Source: JAXMAR01 sp046350295
GTDB lineage: Bacteria > Planctomycetota > Planctomycetia > Gemmatales > Gemmataceae
Reading direction: 5' to 3'
Length of the DNA: 64,000 nucleotides
Assembly (NCBI GenBank): GCA_046350295.1
Contig: JAXMAR010000008.1
Location: forward strand, 124,001 to 188,000
Under the pieces are notes generated by a model, which saw only the letters and a list, made by a program, of their open reading frames with translations, was not told the origin of the DNA and did no database searches. Below are positions 7,075 through 16,228 of the stretch, in pieces. A program made the position numbers and the translations under genes. How positions within the stretch are numbered: position 1 is the first letter of the stretch; each line of letters opens with the position of its first letter.

Positions 7075-9402
7075 CTACTTCTTCTCCACCCGCACCGTCA
7101 ACGCCGGCGACGCTCCTTGCAGGTTTCCCAGCGCCGTCGCCGTCCCCAGCACGTCGACATCTTTCACTTCCGCGGCCGCGGCGGCGGGGGCGGCGCTCAG
7201 GTCGATCTCGATGGCCGTCTGATCGGGGTTCAGGACTGCCTTGCCGCCGGTCACGTTCGCCGGCAGCTTGCGCAGCTCGAGGCTGATCGGCCCCTTGTAC
7301 CCGCCTTGCCGCACCGCGGTCACCTTGAGCTTCGCCTTGTCGCCCGGCTTGAGGGCGATGGTCCCCGGCTCGGCCTTGAGCGTGAAAGGGGCGCCGACGA
7401 CCAGGTCGAGCGGCGGCGTGCTCGCCGTGATGTCCTTGCCCTTGAACTTCGCCTTGGCCCCGAACAGCAGCTGATATTCCCCGAGCGGCACCTTGGCGTT
7501 CACGTCGAGCGGGATCGTGATCTCCTTCTTGTCCTTGGCGATCGGCGCAAGCTTCGGGGGCGCCATTCCCGGCGCGAGACCGATCGGCGCGGTCAGCTCG
7601 ATGGCCTCGTCGAAGCCGGGATCGCGCTGGGCGGTAATGGTGACGCTCGCCGGCAGACCGGGAACAGCCACCGCCCCGTCCAGCTTGATCGCCAGGGCGA
7701 AGGGCGCCTTCTCCTTGACCGCGAGCGCCACCTGCGTCTGCCACGCCAGCGGCGGATACGCCAGGTTGCCCAGGCTTTGCGACACCGGCGCCCGCACGCT
7801 CACCACCTGCGTGACCCGCTTCTTGTCGATCATGCCATGGGCCAGGATCGTGACCTGCATCGGCCCGACCGGCACATCCGGCCGCGCCACCACGGTCAGC
7901 AGCGTTCCCACCGATTTCGGGCCGGCCGGGATCACGCCCTTGCCCGTCAGCCCCTTGCCGACGACCTCGAGCTCGATGGCGCCGTTGTACCCCTTGCGGT
8001 TGGCGTTCACGGCGATCGGGACGATGGAGCCCGCCGAGATGTCGTAGCGATCGAGCGTCAGCGAAACGTCGAAACTTGCTTCGCTCGGCGCCAGCGTCAG
8101 ATGATAGCTCTCCGCGGGGCCGCCGACGAAGTTGAGGTGCTGCACGTCGATGATGTAGTCGCCGTCTTCCGTCGGCGTGAACTCGAGCCGCTGGTCCGCC
8201 GGCGGCGCCGCGGCCGGGTTCGACTTGGCCAGCTCCGCCCCCTTGGCGTTCTTCACGACGAAATAAACCAGCGTCGGCGAGTGCAGCTCCAGGGTCTCGA
8301 CGTCGATGACGACCTTCTGCCCCTTCTTGCCGGCGAAGACATAGAGGTCCGAATCGTTGCTCGGCATGAGCCGCCCGCTGACGCCGGACGGGATGGCGAG
8401 GCGCTGCGCCTTGGCCGGCTCGTTGTTCGGCTCCTGCTCGACCGCTTCGTTCTGATCGGAGAGCGCGAGCAGGACGGGCCAGCCGCTCGGGCCCGCGCCG
8501 CGCTTGGGCGCGACCCAGACCGCGGCGACCGTGGGATCGGCCGGAACGGCGATCTCCACCGGAGTGACGCCATCCACCTGCGTCCCGGCGAAGTCCACTT
8601 TCAGTTTGCTGCCGCGCTTGGCGACCATAGGCATCGGCGTGGTCGCGAGCGGGAAGTCGCCGATGCGGAGGCGATAGAAGTAATCCGGGCCGCCGCGATA
8701 GAGAACGTCACGCACTTGCAGTAGGTAATCGCCGGCGTCCTTGAACGTGAACGAGAGCCGGCAATCGCTCTGGCAGCCCGGCGAATCGTTGTCATGCGCC
8801 AGCTCTTTCCCCTTGGCGTCGAAGAGCGAGATCTCCGGATCGATCGCGGCGCCCAGACGCCGGCCGACCACGTCGAAGCTCAGCCGCTGCCCGGCGGCCA
8901 CCTTGATCTTGTACCAGCGGCTTTTCTCGGCGTCGATCCGGCCCGCGACGACGCACGCGGCCGGCACATCCTGCGCGGTCGATTTCTCCTGATTCTTCTC
9001 GTTATCCATCACCTGCGGCAAGTCGTCGACCGAGAAGACGCGCAAGTTCGACATGCCGCGACTGGTGGCCAGACGCAGGAGGTGCGGGCCGACCGGAGCA
9101 TCGGCAGGGATGTCGATGACGATCTTGAGCTTGGCGTTGTCCTCGCCATTCTTGTCCCCCTTGGGAATGTCGATCTTCGCGGGGAAATCGAGCAGGATCC
9201 CGGTGGGGCCCGCCAGATTGGTCCCCGTCAACTGCATTTCGACCTTCGTGCCCCGCGAGCCGCCGCTGACGGCGAGCGGGGCGAGCACGGGCGCTTGCGG
9301 GTTCGGCGGTGTCGGTTTGGGCTGCGCCCAGCCGGAGCGTGGCGAAAGGCCGGCGAGGAGCAAGAGCGCGGCAAGAGAGGCAAGTCGAAGGAGGGATCGC
9401 AT
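7075..9402 (-). CDS. Exported protein with PPC (pre-peptidase C-terminal) domains
   Basis: 775 residues from the ATG at 9402, which follows a GAGGA-type ribosome-binding site and opens a signal peptide (MRSLLRLASLAALLLLAGLS, cleavage near GWA-Q). The N-terminal part resembles a TIG/IPT-like beta domain. PPC-type beta sandwiches follow at about residues 145-265 (ending GDYLLQVRDVLYRGGPDYFY) and about 340-460 (starting AVEQEPNNEPAKAQRLA, ending GDYIIDVQHLNFVGGPAESY). The C-terminal half is a series of Ig-like beta segments without catalytic motifs. Such proteins are abundant in planctomycetes and probably act in the periplasm or at the cell surface in binding. No protease domain is present. The gene is convergent with the sigma factor and divergent from the HD-GYP gene. 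Confidence 0.8.
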   Translation of the reverse strand: MRSLLRLASLAALLLLAGLSPRSGWAQPKPTPPNPQAPVLAPLAVSGGSRGTKVEMQLTGTNLAGPTGILLDFPAKIDIPKGDKNGEDNAKLKIVIDIPADAPVGPHLLRLATSRGMSNLRVFSVDDLPQVMDNEKNQEKSTAQDVPAACVVAGRIDAEKSRWYKIKVAAGQRLSFDVVGRRLGAAIDPEISLFDAKGKELAHDNDSPGCQSDCRLSFTFKDAGDYLLQVRDVLYRGGPDYFYRLRIGDFPLATTPMPMVAKRGSKLKVDFAGTQVDGVTPVEIAVPADPTVAAVWVAPKRGAGPSGWPVLLALSDQNEAVEQEPNNEPAKAQRLAIPSGVSGRLMPSNDSDLYVFAGKKGQKVVIDVETLELHSPTLVYFVVKNAKGAELAKSNPAAAPPADQRLEFTPTEDGDYIIDVQHLNFVGGPAESYHLTLAPSEASFDVSLTLDRYDISAGSIVPIAVNANRKGYNGAIELEVVGKGLTGKGVIPAGPKSVGTLLTVVARPDVPVGPMQVTILAHGMIDKKRVTQVVSVRAPVSQSLGNLAYPPLAWQTQVALAVKEKAPFALAIKLDGAVAVPGLPASVTITAQRDPGFDEAIELTAPIGLAPGMAPPKLAPIAKDKKEITIPLDVNAKVPLGEYQLLFGAKAKFKGKDITASTPPLDLVVGAPFTLKAEPGTIALKPGDKAKLKVTAVRQGGYKGPISLELRKLPANVTGGKAVLNPDQTAIEIDLSAAPAAAAAEVKDVDVLGTATALGNLQGASPALTVRVEKK

Positions 9403-9625
9403 GGCCGTCCTCGGGAGGGGGGGCGGGAAACGGGAAGCGGTAAATCTGTTCAGCTTTTTATCGTCGGCGGGTCGCAAACAATGGAACCAGTCGGCAGAGT
9501 TGATGATACGAAGACGCGGTGAGACTCGGCAAACAAATCACCGCCTCCCTTGCCTGCCCTGAATGCTACGATTCTCTCCCGGAAAGCCCGGGCGCACCGG
9601 CATTATTTCACTTTCCTTGCGGTCA

Positions 9626-9643
9626 GTGTCATCGGTATGACAC
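9626..9643. promoter_or_regulatory. Operator-like palindrome in the 354-nt divergent intergenic region
   Basis: GTGTCAT (9626-9632), a 4-nt spacer and ATGACAC (9637-9643) form a perfect inverted repeat in the spacer (9403-9756) between the divergent PPC and FHA-HD-GYP genes. A weak -10-like TATAGT (9703-9708) and a second palindrome, TGCGCAAGCGCA (9708-9719), lie closer to the HD-GYP gene. No -35 box is clear. It could be a regulator binding site or a small hairpin. The rest of the spacer shows nothing recognisable. Confidence 0.3.
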
Positions 9644-9756
9644 AATGTCGTGCCGGGCCGATATTTTTGCGGCCTGTCGCGGCGCCTCGGGGGAACGTGA
9701 CCTATAGTTGCGCAAGCGCACATGTACCCAGACGAAGACGCGCAGGGAGTACGAGC

Positions 9757-11316
9757 GTGAAGCGACGTATTCGCTTACGAGGCATCAACGGCGAGATCGA
9801 AGGAAAGATCTGGGAATCGGACTCCCTGCTGCGCACGGGCCGCCTGGCGACGCTGGAAATCGTCCTCGATGATTCGTCCGTGAGCCGGCGCCACGCCGAG
9901 ATCCGCGCCACCGCCCAGGGCTGGCGCGTCCGCGACCTCGGCAGCACCAACGGCACCTTCCTGAACGGCCAGCGCCTCGGCGCCGGTGAGTGGCCGGTTC
10001 GGGCCCATGATATTCTCCGCTGCGGTAACATCACGCTCGTCGTCGACGTCATCCGCGAACAGGAGAACGACGACAGCGGGACCGGGCCGGCGGAAACGGA
10101 CGGTCTCCAGGTCGAAGCCACCGCCACCAACACCTGGGAAGACGCCCTCGCCGGCATCGCCTTCGACCGCAACAGCAGCCCCCGCCCCGGCGAGCAGCTC
10201 AAGGCCCTGCTCCGCGCCGGCCACCACCTGGTACACATCGAAAGCGAAGACGACCTCCTGCACCAGATCCTCAACGACGCCGTCGGCGCCCTCGACGCGC
10301 AGCGCGGCGCCATCGTTCTCGCCGAACCGCCCAACGGGCCCTTGCGCCTGCGCGCCCTGGCCAGCGGCCACAGCCAGATCCCGTCGCGGCCCGGGTTCAG
10401 CCACAACCTGGCCCAGCGCAGCTTCACGCGCGGCGAGTCGATTCTCTGCACCAGCGTCGAGGAAGACCCGGAGCTTGCCGCCGCCCGCAGCATCGCCGAA
10501 GGGACCATGGCCAGCGTCCTGTGCGTCCTGTTGCGCACGCCGCGCCGCAAGCTCGGCGTCCTGCACCTGGATCGCGGCCCCATGCAGAAACCCTTCAGCA
10601 AGGACGATCTGCACCTCGCCGACGCCATGGCCGCCCACGTCTCGGCCGGCATCGAGGCGGCCCTGCTGCTGCGCAAGCAGCGCGACCTCTTCTACGCAAC
10701 CATCACGGTCCTGGCCCAATCCGTCGAGCTGCGCGACAGCTACACCGGCAACCACACGGCGCGCGTCACCGAGTATTCCTACCTGCTGGGTCAGGAGCTG
10801 GAGCTGTCCCAGGAAGACTTGCACTGGGTCCGGCTGGGCACCCCGCTCCACGACATCGGCAAGATCGGCATCCGCGACGACATCCTGCAGAAGCCCGGCA
10901 AGCTCACGACCGCCGAGTTCGAGATCATGAAGTCCCACACCACCAAAGGGGCCAAGATCCTCGAGCAGATCCCCGATATGCAGCCGGCCATCCCCATCGT
11001 CCGCTCGCACCACGAGCGCTGGGACGGGCTCGGTTATCCGGACGGTCTCAAGGGAGAGCAGATCCCGCGCCTGGCCCGGATCGTCGCCGTCGCCGACGCC
11101 TTCGACGCCATGACCAGCGACCGCCCCTACCGCGCCGGCATGCCGCACGAGGTCGCGTTCGAAGAGGTCAGGAAACAGGCCGGCAAGCAGTTCGACCCCG
11201 ACATGGCCCGCGCCTTCATCGCCATTCAGCAGCGCATCGTCCAGGAAATGCAATCGGATACCAAGAAGCTCGGCGTCATCGCCTCCCAGCCCGCAACCCT
11301 GCGCATGGCCCGTTGA
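9757..11316 (+). CDS. FHA-GAF-HD-GYP signalling protein (putative cyclic-di-GMP phosphodiesterase)
   Basis: The start chosen is GTG at 9757, preceded by a GGGAGT ribosome-binding site; the family-like sequence begins exactly there. 519 residues. An FHA phosphothreonine-binding domain spans about 1-95 (SVSRRHAEI, then LGSTNGTFLNG). A GAF domain spans about 145-300 (ILNDAVGALDAQRGAIVL, ending ADAMAAHVSAGIEAALL). An HD-GYP domain spans about 310-490 with H365-D366 (HDIGKIGI), the metal-binding HHERWDGLGYPDG and GYP at 426-428. HD-GYP domains hydrolyse cyclic di-GMP. The FHA domain suggests recruitment to a Thr-phosphorylated partner, and planctomycetes are rich in Ser/Thr kinases (one lies at 34854-38498). 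The protein is cytoplasmic, with no membrane segment. Confidence 0.9.
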   Translation: MKRRIRLRGINGEIEGKIWESDSLLRTGRLATLEIVLDDSSVSRRHAEIRATAQGWRVRDLGSTNGTFLNGQRLGAGEWPVRAHDILRCGNITLVVDVIREQENDDSGTGPAETDGLQVEATATNTWEDALAGIAFDRNSSPRPGEQLKALLRAGHHLVHIESEDDLLHQILNDAVGALDAQRGAIVLAEPPNGPLRLRALASGHSQIPSRPGFSHNLAQRSFTRGESILCTSVEEDPELAAARSIAEGTMASVLCVLLRTPRRKLGVLHLDRGPMQKPFSKDDLHLADAMAAHVSAGIEAALLLRKQRDLFYATITVLAQSVELRDSYTGNHTARVTEYSYLLGQELELSQEDLHWVRLGTPLHDIGKIGIRDDILQKPGKLTTAEFEIMKSHTTKGAKILEQIPDMQPAIPIVRSHHERWDGLGYPDGLKGEQIPRLARIVAVADAFDAMTSDRPYRAGMPHEVAFEEVRKQAGKQFDPDMARAFIAIQQRIVQEMQSDTKKLGVIASQPATLRMAR

Positions 11317-11400
11317 CACCCCGTCTCCACGTCGAACGCCGTCACGCACGCTCGCTCCCAGGCGCGGCCTCCGGCCCGGCCGCGTCCCCCGTTCCCGAAC

Positions 11401-13185
11401 CTATCTCCCCGCAGGTCTGCTTTCCTCCGCCTTTTCCTTGCCTTCGATCAAACGCCACCGATGTCGAGCCGCGAGGTTCGGGTAGGTTTGGGTGGCGCCG
11501 GAAGGATAGCGAACGATGACGCGCTCCGCCTTTTCCGCGGGGCCAAGGCCGATCAGGAGGCGGCGGTCGCCGGCGCTCAAATAGCTGCCGCCGCCGCTGA
11601 CGAAATGGACCTGCGTTTTGCCGCCGGCTTCGACGGTCACCCTGGCGCCGATGGCGTTGCGATTGCTCTTCTTGCCGTCGCCGATGATTTCCAGGCTGAT
11701 CCAGGCGTTGTCGGTTCTGGTCGCGTTGCGCAGGAGCAGGAGGGGCTCGCCGACGCCGCTGACCGCGAGGTCCGGGAGGCCATCGTTGTTGAAATCGGCG
11801 CAGGCCAGGCCGCGGCCGACGCGTGGCTTGAGGAAGTCGGGTCCGGTCTGTGCCGACACGTCGCGGTAGACGCCCTTCCCTTCGCCGAGGAATAGTTGCG
11901 CCTCCTGAGCGTAGGGGACGCCGAACAGGTCCGGCGCCGTGCGATGGACGTGCCCGCTCACCACCGCGAGGTCGGAGATCCCGTCGAGGTTGGCGTCGAG
12001 CAGGACGGCGCCGAAGCTGAGCCTGGAGAGGCTGGGGGGGCCGAGCCGGGTTTCCGTCGAGGCTTCTTCAAAACGCAGCTTGCCGCGGTTGAGGAAGACG
12101 ACATTGGGCTCGTTCTGAAAGTTGGTGATGTAAAGGGAGGCGCGACCGCTGCCGTCGAGGTCGGCGGCGACGATGCCCATGCCGGCGATGCGGCCGCCGT
12201 GGGGTCCGAGGGCGCAGCCGCTCAGGAGGGCTTTCTCGACGAACTTGCCGTTCCCCTGGTTATGGAACAGGTAGGCGGGATGCATGTCGTTGGCGACGAA
12301 GATGTCGAGGAGGCCGTCGTCGTCGAGGTCGATCATGACGACGCCGAGGCCGGGGGCGAGCGGGGCCTTGCTGACGCCGGAGGCGTCGCTGATGTCCTCG
12401 AAGCGGCCATCCCCCTTGTTGCGGAACAGCCGATGGGAGGCGAGGGGATAGGCGGTCGGCGAGCACTGGAAGTAGAGCCCCTTGTTCTTGTCCTTGCAGA
12501 TGAGCGGCTTCCTGGAATCGATCTCGACGTAGTTGCAGACATAAAGGTCGAGCAGACCATCGCCGTCGATGTCGCCCCAGGCGCAGCTCGTTCCCCAGTG
12601 GGGATTCACGAGGCCGGAGCGTTCGGTGATGTCGACGAAGCGCCGCCCTCCCTTCGGGCCCGGCTGGTTATGGAAGAGGCGAATGCCGCCGCCCCCGCCC
12701 CGGCCCTCCCCCATCGAGGGGGAGAGGAAGGTGACGACGAGGTCATCGAAGCCGTCGTTGTCGAAGTCGCCGACGGCGCAGCCCATGCCGAAGCCCTGGC
12801 AGCGGAGGCCGACCTCGTCGGTGACGTCGCGAAAGGTCCCGTCGCCGTTGTTGCGATAGAGGCGCGCCAGCGGAGGGGCGGTATCGGAGTCGACGGGCGC
12901 CGCCTGGACACAGAACAGGTCGGGCCAGCCGTCGCCGTCGTAGTCGATCCAGGCGAGTCCGCTGCCCATGGTCTCCTGGATCAGGTGTAAGGGAGTCGCG
13001 GGGTCGACATGACGAAACGTGATGCCGGAAGCGGGCGTGGCGTCCTCGAACCAGACCTGACCCGGCTTGGGGCGCTCGGCTTCTGGGGAGGCACGCTGGA
13101 AGGGCCAGACTTCGAGCAGCCACAGGGCGGCAAGAGCGCCGAGCAAGGCGAGGGGGACCCCGATCAAGCCAACACGACGCGACAT
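11401..13185 (-). CDS. CRTAC1-type FG-GAP/VCBS repeat protein with ASPIC/UnbV domain
   Basis: 594 residues. The N-terminus has a signal-anchor (LIGVPLALLGALAALWLLEV). Then come repeated FG-GAP/VCBS blades with calcium-binding DxDxDG loops (IDYDGDGWPDLF, VGDFDNDGFDDLV, IDGDGLLDLYV, DLDDDGLLDIFV, DFNNDGLPDLAV), i.e. a beta-propeller. The C-terminal ASPIC/UnbV domain ends with a 'RVIVRYPSGATQTYPNLA' segment. Such proteins are exported and common in planctomycetes, usually next to a TPR gene as here. The ATG at 13185 has GGAGAAGCA upstream. The exact role is unknown; carbohydrate or surface binding is only a guess. Confidence 0.85.
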   Translation of the reverse strand: MSRRVGLIGVPLALLGALAALWLLEVWPFQRASPEAERPKPGQVWFEDATPASGITFRHVDPATPLHLIQETMGSGLAWIDYDGDGWPDLFCVQAAPVDSDTAPPLARLYRNNGDGTFRDVTDEVGLRCQGFGMGCAVGDFDNDGFDDLVVTFLSPSMGEGRGGGGGIRLFHNQPGPKGGRRFVDITERSGLVNPHWGTSCAWGDIDGDGLLDLYVCNYVEIDSRKPLICKDKNKGLYFQCSPTAYPLASHRLFRNKGDGRFEDISDASGVSKAPLAPGLGVVMIDLDDDGLLDIFVANDMHPAYLFHNQGNGKFVEKALLSGCALGPHGGRIAGMGIVAADLDGSGRASLYITNFQNEPNVVFLNRGKLRFEEASTETRLGPPSLSRLSFGAVLLDANLDGISDLAVVSGHVHRTAPDLFGVPYAQEAQLFLGEGKGVYRDVSAQTGPDFLKPRVGRGLACADFNNDGLPDLAVSGVGEPLLLLRNATRTDNAWISLEIIGDGKKSNRNAIGARVTVEAGGKTQVHFVSGGGSYLSAGDRRLLIGLGPAEKAERVIVRYPSGATQTYPNLAARHRWRLIEGKEKAEESRPAGR

Positions 13186-13200
13186 TGCTTCTCCAAGCGG

Positions 13201-14245
13201 TCAGGAGCCGGACAGGCGGCGGCGCACCTCGTCGGCGCGGTCTTTCTTCCCTTGGCGATCGAAGCACTCCGCGAGCAGCGTCAACGCGGCGGGCCAGGGG
13301 CCCAGACGTGCCGTCGCGTCTTCGAGGACCTTGACGGCGTCCGCCTCGTAGTCGGCATCGAGCAAGGCCCGGGCGGCGCGAACCTGCAAGTCGCGGTCGT
13401 CCGGCAGTTGCGACGCGTCGGTGCGAAAGCGGGTCGCGCGCTGATCGCTCGCCAGGCGTTCAAAAGCGACTTGCGCTTCCTTGGTCCGCCCCGCCTGGTT
13501 GAGCGACATCGCCAGGTAGTACAGCGCCGCCTGTCGGGTCTCGGGGTTGGAGCGGCGTGCCAGACCGCTGAGGGCCGCGATCGCGTCGTCGAGCTTGCCT
13601 TGCTTGAAGCGCAGCACCGCCTGCGCCAGTAGCGCCGGCTCGAAGTCGGGCTGACCGCGCACGACCTCGTCCAGGGTCCGGGCGGCGGCTTCGAAATCTC
13701 CCTGGCCGATCCGGCTCTGCGCCAGCAGCTACGTCAACACGTCAGGACGCGGCGAGCCGGCTGAGTCGAGCAATTCGCGACAGGCGCTTGCGCGCTTTTC
13801 CTCATAGCGGCCCGCCTCGTGGAGAAGGTTGGCGGCCATCGAGCACTTTTGTCATGAGGGGTCAACTCGAGCACGCGCGCTGCGCGTCGCGCAGGGCCTC
13901 GGCGGAACGGCCCAGCGCGACCAGTGCGTCCATGCGCAGGAGGTAGGGCACGGGATCGTCTTTCTTCAGCTCACACAGGCGGGCCAGGTAAGGCAGCACC
14001 TCGGTGCGCAACGCTCCCGTCTTGATCAGGCACTCGGTGAGCGTCTCCAGGGTTTCGACGTCCCCCGGGTCGCGGTCCAGCGCTTGCTTCAGGCCGGGCA
14101 GCGCTTCCTTGTACTTGCGCTGCTCGGCCAGCCGCAGCGCCTCTTGCCGCTCAGCCGAGCGCGACCAGGCGCGGACGAGCCAGAGCGCGCTGGCGCTCCC
14201 GAGGGCCAGGAGGCATGCGACGGCGATGATCTTCCGGTTGCGCAT
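13201..14245 (-). pseudogene. TPR-repeat protein, disrupted by a frameshift and an in-frame stop
   Basis: The N-terminal piece (14245 down to a TGA at 13862-13864) has a membrane anchor (IAVACLLALGSASALWLV) and TPR-like helices (AEQRKYKEALPGLKQALDRDP). TPR sequence resumes in another frame from about 13839 (MAANLLHEAGRYEEKRAS), is interrupted by TAG at 13729-13731, and continues in that same frame (LLAQSRIGQGDFEAAARTL) to the stop at 13201. So one frame change near 13840-13864 plus one nonsense codon separate the parts. Together they would give a protein of about 345 residues located 15 nt upstream of the CRTAC1-type gene, the usual planctomycete TPR-CRTAC1 order. It is either decaying or affected by sequence errors. 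Confidence 0.75.
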
Positions 14246-14447
14246 CAGGGCGGCGTTTCACCAAGGAGCCCGGTTTGCTCAGGCGATGGTGATTATGCCG
14301 GCCAGGCGCGCTTTGTCAATGTCGTGAGGGTCGAGCCGGCCCGCACCGAGCGCGGCGGCTGGCCAGGCACCCGACAGACGCTTAAAACGTCGAGAGCCAT
14401 AGAACAGAATAGTGTGTCCGTCGGGACATCTATCTCGGAGTGCACCC

Positions 14448-15206
14448 ATGCGAACGCTTCTCTGTCTCACTCTCTTCGCTCTCTGCGGCCTCGCCTCTCT
14501 TCCCGCCGGGGAGAAGAAAGAGGCCAAGGAAGAGGGATTCGTCCCGCTCTTCAACGGCAAAGACCTCGACGGCTGGACGATCTCCGCCAAGAGCGGCCAC
14601 AGCGCCAAGAGCAAGAACACGACCGGCGGCAAATGGGTGGTCGTGGACGGCGCCATCATCGGCAGCCAGGACGTGCCGGGCAACGGCGGCATCATCGCCA
14701 CCAAGAAGAAGTACAAGAACTTCGAGGTCGCCCTGGAGATGAACAACGATTTCGGCCCGGACAGCGGACTGTTCCTGCGCAGCACCCTGGACGGCACGGC
14801 GTACCAGTGCATGATCGACTACTACAAGGGGGGCAACCTCATGGGCGTCTACGGCGAAGGCCGGGGCCTGGGTGGCGTGCCGCACGTCCGCAACTTCGAT
14901 TTCCTCGGCGACCCGAGCAAGATCGTCGAGAACAAGAAGGCGGCGACCTTCCCGCTCCCCATCAAGGTCGAGGACTGGCCCAAGCTCTGGAAGCACGGCT
15001 CGTGGAACACGCTCAGGGCACGCATCGAGGGCAACCCGCCGCACATCCAGGCCTGGATCAACGGCGTCAAGTTCACGGACTTCAAGGAAGAGGGCAAGGT
15101 GCGCCATCCGGACGACGGGCACATCGCCCTGCAGGTCCACGGCGGCGGCGATCACACGAAGGAGTTCGTGCGCTACCGGAACATCCGCGTCAAAGAGCTG
15201 CCCTGA
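14448..15206 (+). CDS. DUF1080 (3-keto-disaccharide hydrolase-type) exported protein
   Basis: 252 residues with an N-terminal signal peptide (MRTLLCLTLFALCGLASLPAG). The rest is a DUF1080/PF06439 concanavalin-like beta sandwich, recognised by EGFVPLFNGKDLDGW at the start, DSGLFLRS in the middle, GSWNTLRARIEGNPPHIQAW, and the final GHIALQVHGGGD...VRYRNIRVKELP. The family includes 3-keto-glycoside hydrolases acting outside the cytoplasm and is greatly expanded in planctomycetes. The ATG at 14448 is chosen because the signal peptide begins there. The stop TGA shares one base with the start of the next gene, so the two are translationally coupled. Substrate unknown. Confidence 0.88.
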   Translation: MRTLLCLTLFALCGLASLPAGEKKEAKEEGFVPLFNGKDLDGWTISAKSGHSAKSKNTTGGKWVVVDGAIIGSQDVPGNGGIIATKKKYKNFEVALEMNNDFGPDSGLFLRSTLDGTAYQCMIDYYKGGNLMGVYGEGRGLGGVPHVRNFDFLGDPSKIVENKKAATFPLPIKVEDWPKLWKHGSWNTLRARIEGNPPHIQAWINGVKFTDFKEEGKVRHPDDGHIALQVHGGGDHTKEFVRYRNIRVKELP

Positions 15207-16222
15207 TGCGTTATCTGATCACCGGCGGCTCGGGCTTCGTCGGCGGGCACGTCGCCGAAACCTGCGCCCGCCGCGGCAAGGACATCACGGCCATCGTCCG
15301 CCCCGCCGCCGACGCATCCTTCCTGGAGCAGCTCGGCGCCCGTGTGCTGCGCGGCGAGCTGAGCGACGCCGCCCTCGTCCGCCAGGCGTTCGAGGACGTC
15401 GAGGTCGTTATCCACTGCGCCGCGAAGGTCGGCGACTGGGGACCGGTCGACGAATATCGCAAGGTGAACGTCGAATGCCTGCGCGTGCTGCTCGAAGCGG
15501 CGAAAGGACAGGCGCTGTCGCGCTTCCTCCACATGAGCAGCCTCGGCGTCTACGCCGCCAAACACCACTACGGCAGCGACGAGACCGTCCCGCTTCCCAG
15601 GAAGCACCGCGACGGCTACTCGCAGTCCAAGGTCGAGGCCGAGCAACTCGCCATGAGCTACTACCGCGATTTCGGCGTCCCCGTCGTCATCCTCCGGCCC
15701 GGCTTCGTTTACGGCCCGCGCGACAAGGTCGTGTTGCCACGCATCATCCAGCACCTCAAGACGGGCTGGCTCCGCTATCCCGGCGGCGGCGGCCAGGCGC
15801 TCAACACCGTTTTCATCGGCAACCTCGTCGACGCCGTCCTTGCCGCCATCGACAGCGAGAACGCCGTCGGCCAGATCTACAACCTCACCGACGGCGAACA
15901 CGTGAGCAAGCGCCGCTTCATCGAAACCATCGCCGACAGCATGGGCCTGCCGCGGCCCACGCGCACCCCTCCGTACTGGATCGCCTGGCTGGTCACCTGG
16001 TGCGCGGAGAAATGGGCCAGGCTGCGCGGCCGCAAAGATCCGCCGCTGTTCAACTTCTCCCGCTTCAAGTTCATGGCCCTCAACCTCGATTTCTCGATCG
16101 AGAAGGCCAAGCTCGAGCTGGGCTGGCTGCCGCGCTATTCGTTCCAGGACGCGATGGAGGAGACGCTCGCCTGGTACAAGACCAATCCGGTCGTCGACAA
16201 GCAGGGGACGGTGATCGCTTAA
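15206..16222 (+). CDS. NAD(P)-dependent epimerase/dehydratase, 3beta-hydroxysteroid dehydrogenase-like
   Basis: 338 residues, extended SDR fold. The Rossmann glycine motif TGGSGFVGG is at residues 6-14. The catalytic S/Y/K set appears as HMSSLGVYA and YSQSK. RPGFVYGPRDK and the late FSIEKAKLELGWLPRYSFQDA are typical of the 3beta-HSD/sterol dehydrogenase-like branch also used in terpenoid oxidation. The start overlaps the DUF1080 stop by one base (TGATG). The open frame extends far upstream in the same phase, but only this start gives the SDR fold from its first residue. The substrate is not visible from sequence; a sterol, hopanoid or sugar-nucleotide substrate is possible. Convergent with the acyl-CoA synthetase, 6 nt apart. 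Confidence 0.85.
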   Translation: MRYLITGGSGFVGGHVAETCARRGKDITAIVRPAADASFLEQLGARVLRGELSDAALVRQAFEDVEVVIHCAAKVGDWGPVDEYRKVNVECLRVLLEAAKGQALSRFLHMSSLGVYAAKHHYGSDETVPLPRKHRDGYSQSKVEAEQLAMSYYRDFGVPVVILRPGFVYGPRDKVVLPRIIQHLKTGWLRYPGGGGQALNTVFIGNLVDAVLAAIDSENAVGQIYNLTDGEHVSKRRFIETIADSMGLPRPTRTPPYWIAWLVTWCAEKWARLRGRKDPPLFNFSRFKFMALNLDFSIEKAKLELGWLPRYSFQDAMEETLAWYKTNPVVDKQGTVIA

Positions 16223-16228
16223 TCAGTC

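Noticed and set aside
13862..13864. TGA in the TPR gene as a second selenocysteine codon
   Set aside because: Sequence after it in the same frame is not TPR-like, the good TPR sequence continues in another frame, and a TAG occurs later. Frameshift is the better reading.
13829..16222. One 797-residue protein ending in the SDR domain
   Set aside because: The part before 15206 is a shadow of the broken TPR gene and the DUF1080 gene; the SDR fold starts exactly at the coupled ATG at 15206.
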